Shown here one piece after another: positions 1-5,218 of a stretch of 5,218 nt of DNA. Positions within the stretch are counted from its first letter, which is position 1; the number at the start of each line of letters is the position of its first letter. This DNA comes from Phycisphaerae bacterium (lineage in GTDB: Bacteria > Planctomycetota > Phycisphaerae > Phycisphaerales > SM1A02), in the NCBI GenBank assembly GCA_030432455.1, contig JAUIHC010000244.1, positions 1 through 5,218 of the forward strand, given 5' to 3'. The position numbers and the translations under genes are program-made. Below the pieces are notes generated by a model that was given only the letters and a program-made list of their open reading frames with translations, did not search any database and was not told where the DNA came from.

Positions 1-1
1 C

Positions 2-358
2 GAGGGACGAGCGGTGGTCGAGATCGAGGGCGATGTGCTCTTCGACTCCGGCAAGTTCGATCTCAAGCCCGCGGCGCAGTCCACGCTTCGGACCATCGCC
101 GCCCAGATCAAGGACGCCTACCCCGGCTCCGAGATCCGGGTGGACGGCTTCACCGACAGCGATCAGATCCGGGCCAACCGCCGCAATGTGATTCCGACCA
201 ACTACCACCTCGGTTTCTTCCGGGCCTACGCGGTCGGGCAGTTCCTGCAGCGGCAGGGCATCTCCAAGGACGTCATCAGCTACGGGTCGTACGGTCCGGA
301 GAAGGCGAAGGCGACCAAGGCCGAGAGCCGCCGGGTCGAAGTCTCCGTCATCCAGTGA
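2..358 (+). CDS. OmpA/MotB-family peptidoglycan-binding domain protein (3' end only)
   Basis: The reading frame is open to the left edge, so the true start lies outside the window. The GTG at 14 is internal to the domain and unlikely to be the start. The visible 118 residues form nearly one whole OmpA-like C-terminal domain: first strand with DVLFDSG (11-17), a helix, then GFTDSD (49-54), NYHLGFFRA (67-75) and a closing SRRVEVSV strand. In this family the Asp of TD and the Arg of LxxxRA bind the diaminopimelate of peptidoglycan; here these are D52 and R74, both kept. The usual GHTD is GFTD. The stretch between D52 and R74 is longer than in classical OmpA and closer to the MotB arrangement (TNYHLG resembles the SNWELS of MotB). 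Such domains anchor outer-membrane or motor proteins to the cell wall; the missing N-terminus would decide which type this is. The gene ends at TGA 356-358 before a strong hairpin. Confidence 0.9.
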   Translation, partial: EGRAVVEIEGDVLFDSGKFDLKPAAQSTLRTIAAQIKDAYPGSEIRVDGFTDSDQIRANRRNVIPTNYHLGFFRAYAVGQFLQRQGISKDVISYGSYGPEKAKATKAESRRVEVSVIQ

Positions 359-411
359 GACGGGCCCTCCGGACCGGTCACCCGGCACCGGACGATCCGG
401 CACGACATCAT

Positions 412-445
412 CAGCCCCGCCGTCCGATCGCGGATGGCGGGGCTG
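412..445. terminator. Strong hairpin between convergent genes, probable two-way terminator
   Basis: Bases 412-426 pair with 431-445 in a continuous 15-bp stem with one G-T wobble (422/435) and an ATCG tetraloop at 427-430. The outer nine pairs are almost all G-C (AGCCCCGCC with GGCGGGGCT). It sits 53 bp after the stop of the OmpA-like gene and about 50 bp after the stop of the opposing mlaD gene, so it can serve both transcripts. There is no real T tract on either side (only TTC on the plus strand), so termination may depend on the stem alone or on other factors. Confidence 0.65.
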
Positions 446-456
446 TTCGTCGGCGA

Positions 457-488
457 CCGGCACCGACGAGCGGGACGGCTCGTGCCGG
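457..488 (-). terminator. Weaker stem-loop just past the mlaD stop
   Basis: CCGGCAC (457-463) pairs with GTGCCGG (482-488), and inside it GAG (468-470) pairs with CTC (479-481), leaving a bulge at 464-467. It begins 7 bases beyond the mlaD stop codon on the minus strand, where a transcript-end stem would be expected. No T run follows, so it could equally be an mRNA-stabilising stem or chance pairing in G+C-rich DNA. Confidence 0.25.
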
Positions 489-495
489 ACGCGGA

Positions 496-1500
496 TCAGA
501 ACTCGATCTTCACGCCCTCGGCCTTGATCGACTCGATCAGGATCCGCAGGGTCTCCAGCGTGGCGTCGAGTCGCTTCGCGGCGTCGTCGAGATCGTCGTA
601 GAGGGCCGGATCCTGCAGGAGCCGCCCGATCGTGCCTTCGCCGCGGCCTGCGAGGCCGACCAGCGATCGCACCTCGACGAGCGTCGAGTCCACGGCATCG
701 GCGGTGGTGGCGAGGCGCTGGATGAGGGCCGGCGACTCCTCGTCGAGGGTGGTCGCCAGCCGACTGGCCGCGAGGGCGGCGTCGGTGGCCCGTTCGATGA
801 AGAGATTCGCCTTGAACACCGCATCGCGGGCGTCGGTCCGCAACTGCTCGTCGGCGAGCCATGCGGTCGCGGCGGCGAACGCCTGCTCGGCCTGGCCGAG
901 GGTGCCGTTGATCCGCTCGAGCGTCTCCCCGATGCCGACCCCGCCCTCGCCGCCGTCGGCGACCAGGCCGTTGAGGCGTTCTCCGAGTTCGCGGTAGGTG
1001 CGGGCAAGGTCGCCGACCTCCGCGAAGCTCTCGGTGATCGGTCCCATCCGGGCGTCGAGGCTGCCCGAGAGCGACTCGCCGAGCGAGAGGAATGTGCCTT
1101 CGAGCACCGGCGTGTCCGTCGCTGCGAAGACCGGCCGATCGGCGTCGGGATCGAGGGAGAGGATCGCCAGTCGCGATCCGCCGCCGATCAGCGCCGCCTC
1201 GACCTGCACGAGATGGTCCACCGGAATCCGCACCCAGTCGTCGATCCGGCAGTCGAGTCGCACCGGCAGCGCCTCGTCGATCTCCAGCCCGACCTCGGCG
1301 ATCGTGCCGATCGGCACGCCGTCCAGCGTGATCTGACTGCCGTAGCGGAGGCCACCGGCCCGGTTCAGCCGAACCACGACGTCATGGGCGGGGCGGGCGA
1401 TGTCGCGCAACGACCCGAACGACACGAGCATCGTGACCGTGGCGGCGGCGGCGGCGATGGCGGCGAGACCGATGGCGGCATCGCGATGGCGGTCGTTCAT
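496..1500 (-). CDS. mlaD: MlaD/MCE-family lipid-transport substrate-binding protein
   Basis: This is a 334-residue membrane-anchored MCE protein, the periplasmic lipid-binding subunit of an Mla-type ABC transporter. Residues about 8-29 form one Ala-rich membrane segment with no cleavage site, so the N-terminus probably stays in the inner membrane. Residues about 38-117 are the MCE domain: a beta-rich stretch with the typical GGLRYGSQITLDGVPIGTI pattern (49-67). The rest (about 140-334) is mostly long Ala/Leu/Glu helix, as in MCE proteins that form a helical barrel or needle, and contains the recurrent EGTIGRLLQDPALYDDL segment (288-304). It is longer than E. coli MlaD (about 180 residues). 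The ATG overlaps the mlaF stop as ATGA (1497-1500) and has no clear Shine-Dalgarno, so translation is probably coupled to mlaF. A longer in-frame reading extending upstream is only a shadow of mlaF. The permease partner MlaE is not next to it. Confidence 0.9.
   Translation of the reverse strand: MNDRHRDAAIGLAAIAAAAATVTMLVSFGSLRDIARPAHDVVVRLNRAGGLRYGSQITLDGVPIGTIAEVGLEIDEALPVRLDCRIDDWVRIPVDHLVQVEAALIGGGSRLAILSLDPDADRPVFAATDTPVLEGTFLSLGESLSGSLDARMGPITESFAEVGDLARTYRELGERLNGLVADGGEGGVGIGETLERINGTLGQAEQAFAAATAWLADEQLRTDARDAVFKANLFIERATDAALAASRLATTLDEESPALIQRLATTADAVDSTLVEVRSLVGLAGRGEGTIGRLLQDPALYDDLDDAAKRLDATLETLRILIESIKAEGVKIEF
1441..1455. repeat. (GGC)5 trinucleotide run inside mlaD
   Basis: Five perfect GGC units on the plus strand read as five GCC codons in mlaD, giving Ala16-Ala20 of the membrane anchor. 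Gain or loss of a unit would keep the frame and change the helix length by one residue. It is more likely simple codon preference than a contingency locus. Confidence 0.5.
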
Positions 1501-2375
1501 GGCCGATCGTGTCCGGACGGATTCGCGGCGGGCGAGGGGGAGGCTGCGGGGGAGGCGGAGTTGGCCGGGGCGTCGAGCGTATCCGGATCCGAGTCGTCGA
1601 GGTCGGGATCGTGTCCGTGCGGCTCGCGGCCTTCGAGGAAGGTTCGGACCACCGGATCGGCGGAGTGCCTGATCTCGTCGGGCGTGCCTTCGAGACGCAC
1701 CCGTCCGCGATGCAGCAGCACCATGCGATCGGCGACCTGGAAGGCGGAATCGAGGTCGTGCGTCACCACCACACTGGTGATGCGGAGTTCTCGCTGGAGT
1801 CGCACGATGAGGCTGTTGATGACGTTCGCCCGGATCGGATCGAGACCGGTGGTCGGCTCGTCGTAGAGCACCAGTTCCGGTTCGAGCACGATCGCCCGGG
1901 CCAGCCCGACCCGCTTCCGCATGCCGCCCGAGAGTTCCGCGGGCATCCGGTCGAGCGTGTCGGCGAGTCCGACCCGGTCCAGCGTGGCCCGGACCCGGTC
2001 CTCGAGATCGGGGCCGGCGTGGCCGGTCTCCCGCAGGGGAAACGCGACGTTCTCCCGGACCGTGAGACTGTCGAAGAGCGCCGCCTGCTGGAAGAGGAAG
2101 CCGATCCGCCGGCGGATCGGCACCAGGCGTCGCTCGTCGAGGCGGTCGATCCGCTCTCCGTGGAATCGGACCTCGCCCTGGTCGGGCCTCAGCAGGCCGA
2201 CCAGATGCTTGAGCATGACGCTCTTGCCGCATCCGCTCGGTCCCATGACCACCAGAGTGCCGCCGGTGGGGATCTCCAGATCGAGGCCCTGCAGCACGGG
2301 GCGGCCGTCGAACGACTTCCACACCCCTCGCAACGAGGCAAGGGGCGGAGGATTGACGGCATCCGTGGCGGGCAT
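1497..2375 (-). CDS. mlaF: MlaF-type ABC transporter ATP-binding protein
   Basis: This is a 292-residue cytoplasmic ATPase that would power lipid movement between inner and outer membranes with an MlaE permease and MlaD. All ABC motifs are intact: Walker A GPSGCGKS (45-52), Q-loop FLFQQ (93-97), signature LSGGMRKR (148-155), Walker B LVLYDEP (168-174), D-loop TGLDP (176-180) and switch histidine H206 in VVTHD. The SGGMRKRV signature and FQQAALFDSLTV after the Q-loop are characteristic of the MlaF/Ttg2A/Mkl subgroup. The core ends near residue 250; a tail of about 42 residues, first acidic (DPDLDDSDPD) then Ala/Pro/Ser-rich, follows. The ATG at 2373-2375 is the first gene start after the divergent gap. 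No Shine-Dalgarno precedes it, which suggests a leaderless or very short-leader mRNA. It overlaps mlaD by four bases. Confidence 0.93.
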   Translation of the reverse strand: MPATDAVNPPPLASLRGVWKSFDGRPVLQGLDLEIPTGGTLVVMGPSGCGKSVMLKHLVGLLRPDQGEVRFHGERIDRLDERRLVPIRRRIGFLFQQAALFDSLTVRENVAFPLRETGHAGPDLEDRVRATLDRVGLADTLDRMPAELSGGMRKRVGLARAIVLEPELVLYDEPTTGLDPIRANVINSLIVRLQRELRITSVVVTHDLDSAFQVADRMVLLHRGRVRLEGTPDEIRHSADPVVRTFLEGREPHGHDPDLDDSDPDTLDAPANSASPAASPSPAANPSGHDRP

Positions 2376-2404
2376 CGTCGTATCATCGCGGCGGAGCCGA
2401 TTCG
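2376..2404. promoter_or_regulatory. 29-bp divergent promoter gap between mlaF and the Nudix gene
   Basis: This short gap must hold, or border, the start signals of both divergent operons. On the plus strand TATCAT (2381-2386) matches the -10 consensus at five of six positions. The only good -35-like match, TTGACG at 2353-2358 inside mlaF, lies 22 bp upstream, which is longer than the usual 17. On the minus strand GATGAT (2387-2382) is a weaker -10 match that overlaps the same bases and ends 6 bp before the mlaF ATG, so that transcript would be leaderless. No good -35 is seen for it. Two polymerases could not bind these overlapping sites at once, so the operons may compete. The prediction rests on short motifs only. 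Confidence 0.35.
2393..2396 (+). promoter_or_regulatory. Ribosome binding site of the Nudix gene
   Basis: GGAG lies 8 bases before the ATG at 2405. It supports this start rather than a downstream one, and contrasts with the mlaF start, which has no such site. Confidence 0.6.
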
Positions 2405-3025
2405 ATGCCAGTTCCCTCCGAGTACACCGACCGGACGATCGAGCCTGCGGACGACCCTCGTCCGACCGGGCATGCCGCGGCTCGCGTGCAGGTGCACGAG
2501 GGTCCCGTCTTCCGGGTGGAGGTCGTCGAGTACGAGGATCTCACCGGCCGACGAGTCCGCAAGGATGTCGTGCGGCATCCCGGCGCCGTCACGGTGATTC
2601 CGATCGATCCGGACGGATCGGTGCTGATGGTCCGGGTGGGGCGTCTCCCGGTGGGGCGCTTCCTGCTGGAGTTCTGCGCCGGCAAGCTGGAGCCGGGCGA
2701 GGACCCGGGGCACGCGGCGGGTCGGGAGCTCGAAGAGGAGGTCGGGCGGCGGGCGACGACGATCGAGCCGGTCGGCACCTATCTGACCTCGCCGGGATTC
2801 TGCGACGAGCGGATGCACGCCTTCCTCGCCACCGGACTCGAGCCGGTGCCGCAGCGACTGGAGCCCGGCGAGGAGATCGAGGTGCTCGCCCTGCGGCCGG
2901 ATGAGATCGACGCGGCGATCGCGGATGGTCGGATCGAGGACGGCAAGTCGATCGCCGCATGGCACCTGCTTCGGGCCCGCTTCGCCGATCGGCTGCAGTC
3001 CGCAGTCTCCGGAGCGGCACCGTGA
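2405..3025 (+). CDS. Nudix hydrolase, probable ADP-ribose pyrophosphatase
   Basis: This is a 206-residue cytoplasmic Nudix hydrolase, normal length for the NudF/ADP-ribose pyrophosphatase group. The Nudix box GX5EX7REUXEEXGU is seen at 93-115: G93, E99, R107-E108-L109 and E111-E112 (the metal-binding glutamates), then G114. The last position, normally hydrophobic, is R115. A SPGF motif with P130 about 15-16 residues after the box, followed by a DE pair, is the known mark of ADP-ribose-specific members (ADP-ribose to AMP and ribose 5-phosphate). The N-terminal half (about 25-60) has the usual beta strands that help form the dimer. The activity on other nucleoside diphosphate sugars cannot be excluded. 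The start is fixed by GGAG 8 bases upstream. Its TGA overlaps the GTG start of the M50-like gene as GTGA, so it heads an operon with membrane-protein genes. Confidence 0.9.
   Translation: MPVPSEYTDRTIEPADDPRPTGHAAARVQVHEGPVFRVEVVEYEDLTGRRVRKDVVRHPGAVTVIPIDPDGSVLMVRVGRLPVGRFLLEFCAGKLEPGEDPGHAAGRELEEEVGRRATTIEPVGTYLTSPGFCDERMHAFLATGLEPVPQRLEPGEEIEVLALRPDEIDAAIADGRIEDGKSIAAWHLLRARFADRLQSAVSGAAP
3011..3014 (+). promoter_or_regulatory. Ribosome binding site of the M50-like gene
   Basis: GGAG lies 7 bases before the GTG at 3022, inside the last codons of the Nudix gene. It favours the GTG start over the upstream in-frame ATG at 2959, which lies deep within the Nudix coding region and has no comparable site. 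Confidence 0.6.
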
Positions 3026-4101
3026 ACGGCTGGTCGCGTCGGCCATCGGAACCGCCGGTGGAGGCCGGGCGGGAGCCGCCTCGTTTCGACGAGCCGCTCT
3101 CGTGGTCGGTGCCCGTCGCCCGCGTCGGGGGAACGGTGGTGCGGGCTCACGCCCTGCTGCTCGGGACGATCGTGGTGATCCTCGTGCGGTCCGCCTGGCA
3201 CGTCGGGGACGACGCGTTCCCGCTCGGGCCACGGCTCGCGGCGATCCTGCTCGCGGCGATGGTGGGGGTGGTCCTTCTTCACGAGGTCGCGACCATGCTC
3301 GTTCTCCGGCGGCTCGGCGGCGATCTGCCCGAGATGGTCCTCCAGCCTCTGGGAGGTCTCGACGACGGCGTCCCGCCCCCGGGCTGGCGTCGAGCGGCGA
3401 TCGCCGCGATGGTCGGGCCGCTCACCGCGGCGACGGTCGCGATCCTCGCCGCCGTCGCGGTGGCGATCGGCACCCGCGGATCCGGAACCGTCTCGGCGTG
3501 GTCGCTCCCCGGCCTTCACTCGCCCGCGATCGCAGGCTCGCTCTGGCTGGAATCCACCCGTCTGCTCGGTTCGGTGGCCACCGTGGTCGCCGGGGCGAAC
3601 CTGCTCCCGGCTCCGCCGTTCCGGGGACGACTCCTGCTCGAATCACTTCTCCGTCCGCATCTGGGACCGACCCGGGCGCGGCGTGCGACCTTCCGGGCGG
3701 GCATCGGCACCGCGATCGTCGTCGGGGTGGTCGGGGTGGTCTCGGGGTGGCTGCCGGTGTTCCTGGTGGGGGCGCTCTGCGGGCTGGCCCTGCTCCGGGA
3801 GCATCGACGCGACGCCGAGGTGTTGGAGGCGTTCGCCATCGACGGTGCTTTCTCCATCGCGGATCTCCGCACCGATGCCGCGCTCGAACAGGATGAGGCC
3901 GATGCGGCGGCCGATCTCGAACGGCGGCGCCGCGATGAGGTCGCGGCGACGCTGGCGGCGGAGAACGCGGCGTTGGATCGCGTCCTCGAGAAGATCGCCG
4001 AACACGGGATCGAGGCGCTCGACCGTCAGGAACGCCGGATTCTGGATCGGGCCACGCGACGACGGCGGGCGGCCGACGACCGAGATCCGACCGGGGGGTA
4101 G
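3022..4101 (+). CDS. Site-2-protease-like (M50B) membrane protein, probable pseudoprotease, with DUF6576-like tail
   Basis: This 359-residue protein starts at GTG 3022, overlapping the Nudix stop. Hydrophobic segments lie at about 43-58, 70-86, 124-149, 183-196 and 228-257. The layout is that of bacterial M50B site-2 proteases: a first motif in a membrane helix followed by an RRLG segment, then a QPLGGL segment (109-113), a GPLT segment (132-135, matching GPLxN of the family), and a second motif NLLPAPP (193-199). Key catalytic residues differ. HExxH reads H87-E88-V-A-T91, losing the second zinc histidine, and the normal LDGG after the second motif reads F200-R201-G202, losing the zinc aspartate. 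Zinc-dependent proteolysis is therefore unlikely. After the last membrane segment comes an acidic, Ala-rich, probably coiled stretch (about 285-315). Residues about 318-347 (LDRVLEKIAEHGIEALDRQERRIL) then resemble the DUF6576 helix pair found at the C-termini of many rhomboids. It may act as a regulator or scaffold rather than an enzyme. Confidence 0.75.
   Translation: MNGWSRRPSEPPVEAGREPPRFDEPLSWSVPVARVGGTVVRAHALLLGTIVVILVRSAWHVGDDAFPLGPRLAAILLAAMVGVVLLHEVATMLVLRRLGGDLPEMVLQPLGGLDDGVPPPGWRRAAIAAMVGPLTAATVAILAAVAVAIGTRGSGTVSAWSLPGLHSPAIAGSLWLESTRLLGSVATVVAGANLLPAPPFRGRLLLESLLRPHLGPTRARRATFRAGIGTAIVVGVVGVVSGWLPVFLVGALCGLALLREHRRDAEVLEAFAIDGAFSIADLRTDAALEQDEADAAADLERRRRDEVAATLAAENAALDRVLEKIAEHGIEALDRQERRILDRATRRRRAADDRDPTGG
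3721..3750 (+). repeat. Short G-rich direct repeat inside the M50-like gene
   Basis: GTCGGGGTG occurs twice in tandem (3721-3729 and 3730-3738), followed by a near copy, GTCTCGGGGTGG. Three GGGG runs with 5-7-base spacers plus short GG steps could form a G-quadruplex in the coding strand. The repeat codes for a Val/Gly membrane helix (residues 234-240), which is enough to explain it. Confidence 0.35.
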
Positions 4102-4104
4102 ACT
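4099..4104 (+). promoter_or_regulatory. Possible internal -10 element before the rhomboid gene
   Basis: TAGACT overlaps the stop codon of the M50-like gene and ends 9 bases before the rhomboid ATG. It keeps the TAnnnT pattern of -10 boxes, and a start point about 7 bases downstream would give an almost leaderless rhomboid mRNA. No matching -35 is visible. A GGGGGG run (4093-4098) is the only purine-rich stretch upstream and lies too far (15 bases) for a good ribosome binding site. Confidence 0.2.
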
Positions 4105-4113
4105 TTCGGCCCC

Positions 4114-5218
4114 ATGGGCATCCACGATCGAGACTACGCACGGCCGGAGCGGCCGTCCCGGGGCGGCGGGGGACTCCCGCCCGGGGCCTTCCGACCGCGC
4201 GGCTGGTCGGTGAACACCTGGCTCATCGCGATCTGCGTGGCGGTGTTCGTGGTGGACCAGTTCCTTCCCCGCATGCTCGGGACGCTCTCGTCGATTCCCG
4301 TGGCCCTCGCCGGCGACGGACGCCTCGTCGAGCTGCCCGCCTCCAGCACGATCGACGATCCGATCCGCGACGGCGGCCTGCTGATCCGGTCGCTGGCCTC
4401 GGTCGAGGGCAAGGACCTGTTCTGGACCAGTCCGGACGGGCGGTCGTTCCTTCCGATGGCCGGGGCCGCCTCGAAACGGGCCCTGGCGAGGGGGGCGAGG
4501 GTCTATCTCCAACTGCCGGGCGAAGGGGAGTTCTCGTACGCCGATCCGGACGGGAATCGGGCGAGCGGGCGATACCTCATCCTCGCCGAGGTGATCGCGG
4601 CGGGGCCGATCTGGACCTTCGGCTACTTCTCGACCGCCAAGGCGCTCATGTACTGGGATGCGGCGTCGGGTCTCAGCGGATTCGAGTTCTGGAGGTTCAT
4701 CACCTTCCAGTTCCTCCACGCGAACCTCTCGCACCTGCTCTTCAACATGATCGGGCTGTACTTCTTCGGGAGCATCGTCGAGCAGTACCTCGGCTCCAAG
4801 CGGTACCTCGCGTTCTATCTGCTGTGCGGGATGGCCGGGGCGGCGATGTACCTCGCCCTCAACTTCTTCGGCTGGTCGTTCCTGACCCTGACCGGCCGGA
4901 GTCTGCCCCTGCTGCTGGTGAACAACCCCGGAACACCGCTGGTCGGTGCGAGCGCGGGCGTGTTCGGCATCATCCTCGCATGCGCCTTCCTGGTGCCCAA
5001 CGCGATGGTGCTGCTCTTCTTCGTCATACCGATGCGACTGGCGACGCTCGCCTACGGGCTCGTCGCGGTGGCGCTGTTCACCGTGCTCCTTCAAGGCAAC
5101 AACGCGGGCGGCGAGGCGGCCCACCTCGGCGGGGCGATCGCGGGCTGGTGGTTCATCCGGCACCCGCACTCGCTGCACGGGTTCTTCGACCTGATCGGCC
5201 GCTACGACCCGACCAGCC
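4114..5218 (+). CDS. Rhomboid-family intramembrane serine protease (3' end cut by window)
   Basis: The frame is open from ATG 4114 to the right edge, 368 residues with no stop. A short polar N-terminus (MGIHDRDYAR, a start style I associate with planctomycete rhomboids, from memory) leads to a first membrane helix (about 34-50). Residues about 52-165 are mostly polar and form an extra region before the core. The rhomboid core follows: WRFITFQFLH (193-202), the HxxxxHxxxN-type segment with H202, H207 and N211, then GASAG with catalytic Ser280, and AHLGG with catalytic His337. The Ser/His dyad is intact, so it is probably an active protease cleaving membrane proteins within the inner membrane. 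Further membrane segments lie at about 204-221, 229-252, 278-296, 297-304, 306-326 and 335-350. The substrate is unknown. It starts 12 bases after the M50-like stop and probably shares its transcript. A C-terminal cytosolic domain is expected beyond the edge. Confidence 0.9.
   Translation, partial: MGIHDRDYARPERPSRGGGGLPPGAFRPRGWSVNTWLIAICVAVFVVDQFLPRMLGTLSSIPVALAGDGRLVELPASSTIDDPIRDGGLLIRSLASVEGKDLFWTSPDGRSFLPMAGAASKRALARGARVYLQLPGEGEFSYADPDGNRASGRYLILAEVIAAGPIWTFGYFSTAKALMYWDAASGLSGFEFWRFITFQFLHANLSHLLFNMIGLYFFGSIVEQYLGSKRYLAFYLLCGMAGAAMYLALNFFGWSFLTLTGRSLPLLLVNNPGTPLVGASAGVFGIILACAFLVPNAMVLLFFVIPMRLATLAYGLVAVALFTVLLQGNNAGGEAAHLGGAIAGWWFIRHPHSLHGFFDLIGRYDPTS

Noticed and set aside
355..1866. 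Long plus-strand open frame opposite mlaD and part of mlaF
   Set aside because: It is Arg/Gly/Glu-rich with no domain, runs antisense to two well-supported genes, and is the expected by-product of G+C-rich third positions.
496..2322. 608-residue minus-strand frame suggesting a fusion ending in MlaD
   Set aside because: The part above 1500 is mlaF read in the wrong frame; the right frame there shows the ABC motifs. The MCE protein starts at ATG 1498-1500.
1509..2597. Plus-strand open frame opposite mlaF running into the Nudix start
   Set aside because: Low-complexity antisense shadow; mlaF on the other strand has every ABC motif and the Nudix frame is different.
2959..3021. Upstream ATG start for the M50-like protein
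   Set aside because: It would overlap the Nudix gene by 67 bases, adds an Arg/Ser-rich shadow peptide, and GTG 3022 has a well-placed GGAG.
2189..3232. Minus-strand open frame opposite the Nudix gene and the start of the M50-like gene
   Set aside because: Arg/Pro-rich with no recognisable domain, and antisense to coding sequence with clear motifs.
3643..5178. 511-residue minus-strand open frame opposite the rhomboid and M50-like genes
   Set aside because: Highly charged low-complexity sequence (many Arg, Glu, Gly, His); the plus-strand rhomboid frame has an intact catalytic dyad and membrane helices.
1..5218. CRISPR array, tRNA or rRNA gene, insertion sequence, phage genes or attachment site
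   Set aside because: No spaced direct repeats, no tRNA-like cloverleaf, no transposase or integrase motifs and no change of base composition were seen; the region looks like ordinary chromosomal backbone.

Overview
The window is G+C-rich (roughly two thirds by eye, with strong G/C preference at third codon positions) and densely packed with genes. It holds Gram-negative envelope functions: an OmpA/MotB-type peptidoglycan-binding domain, an MCE/Mla lipid-transport pair, and intramembrane-protease folds. A Planctomycetota (Phycisphaerae-like) host fits the style of the MCE protein, the MGI-DRDY start of the rhomboid and the DUF6576-like tail of the site-2-protease homologue. This is inference from family resemblance; no rRNA or other marker is present.

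Left part (2-498): the 3' end of an OmpA/MotB-like gene runs rightward off the left edge. It faces a leftward operon. The 137-bp convergent gap holds a strong 15-bp hairpin (412-445), probably a shared two-way terminator, and a second weaker stem just past the leftward operon.

Centre (496-2375, minus strand): an MlaF-type ABC ATPase and an MlaD/MCE substrate-binding protein, coupled by an ATGA overlap. No MlaE permease, MlaB or MlaC gene lies in the cluster. The operon begins at the divergent gap and ends at the convergent terminator region, so the permease must be encoded elsewhere.

Right part (2405-5218, plus strand): a divergent operon 29 bp from mlaF. It encodes a Nudix hydrolase of the ADP-ribose pyrophosphatase type, a site-2-protease (M50B) homologue whose zinc-binding residues are partly replaced (HEVAT for HExxH, FRG for LDG), and a rhomboid serine protease with an intact Ser/His pair. 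The rhomboid runs off the right edge. The Nudix and M50-like genes overlap by GTGA, and the rhomboid starts 12 bp after the M50-like stop.

The most interesting signal is the tandem of a probably inactive site-2 protease, carrying a C-terminal helical domain otherwise typical of rhomboids, and a probably active rhomboid with an extra domain of about 110 residues in its first loop. This could be a pseudoprotease/protease membrane module. That is a hypothesis, not something the sequence proves.
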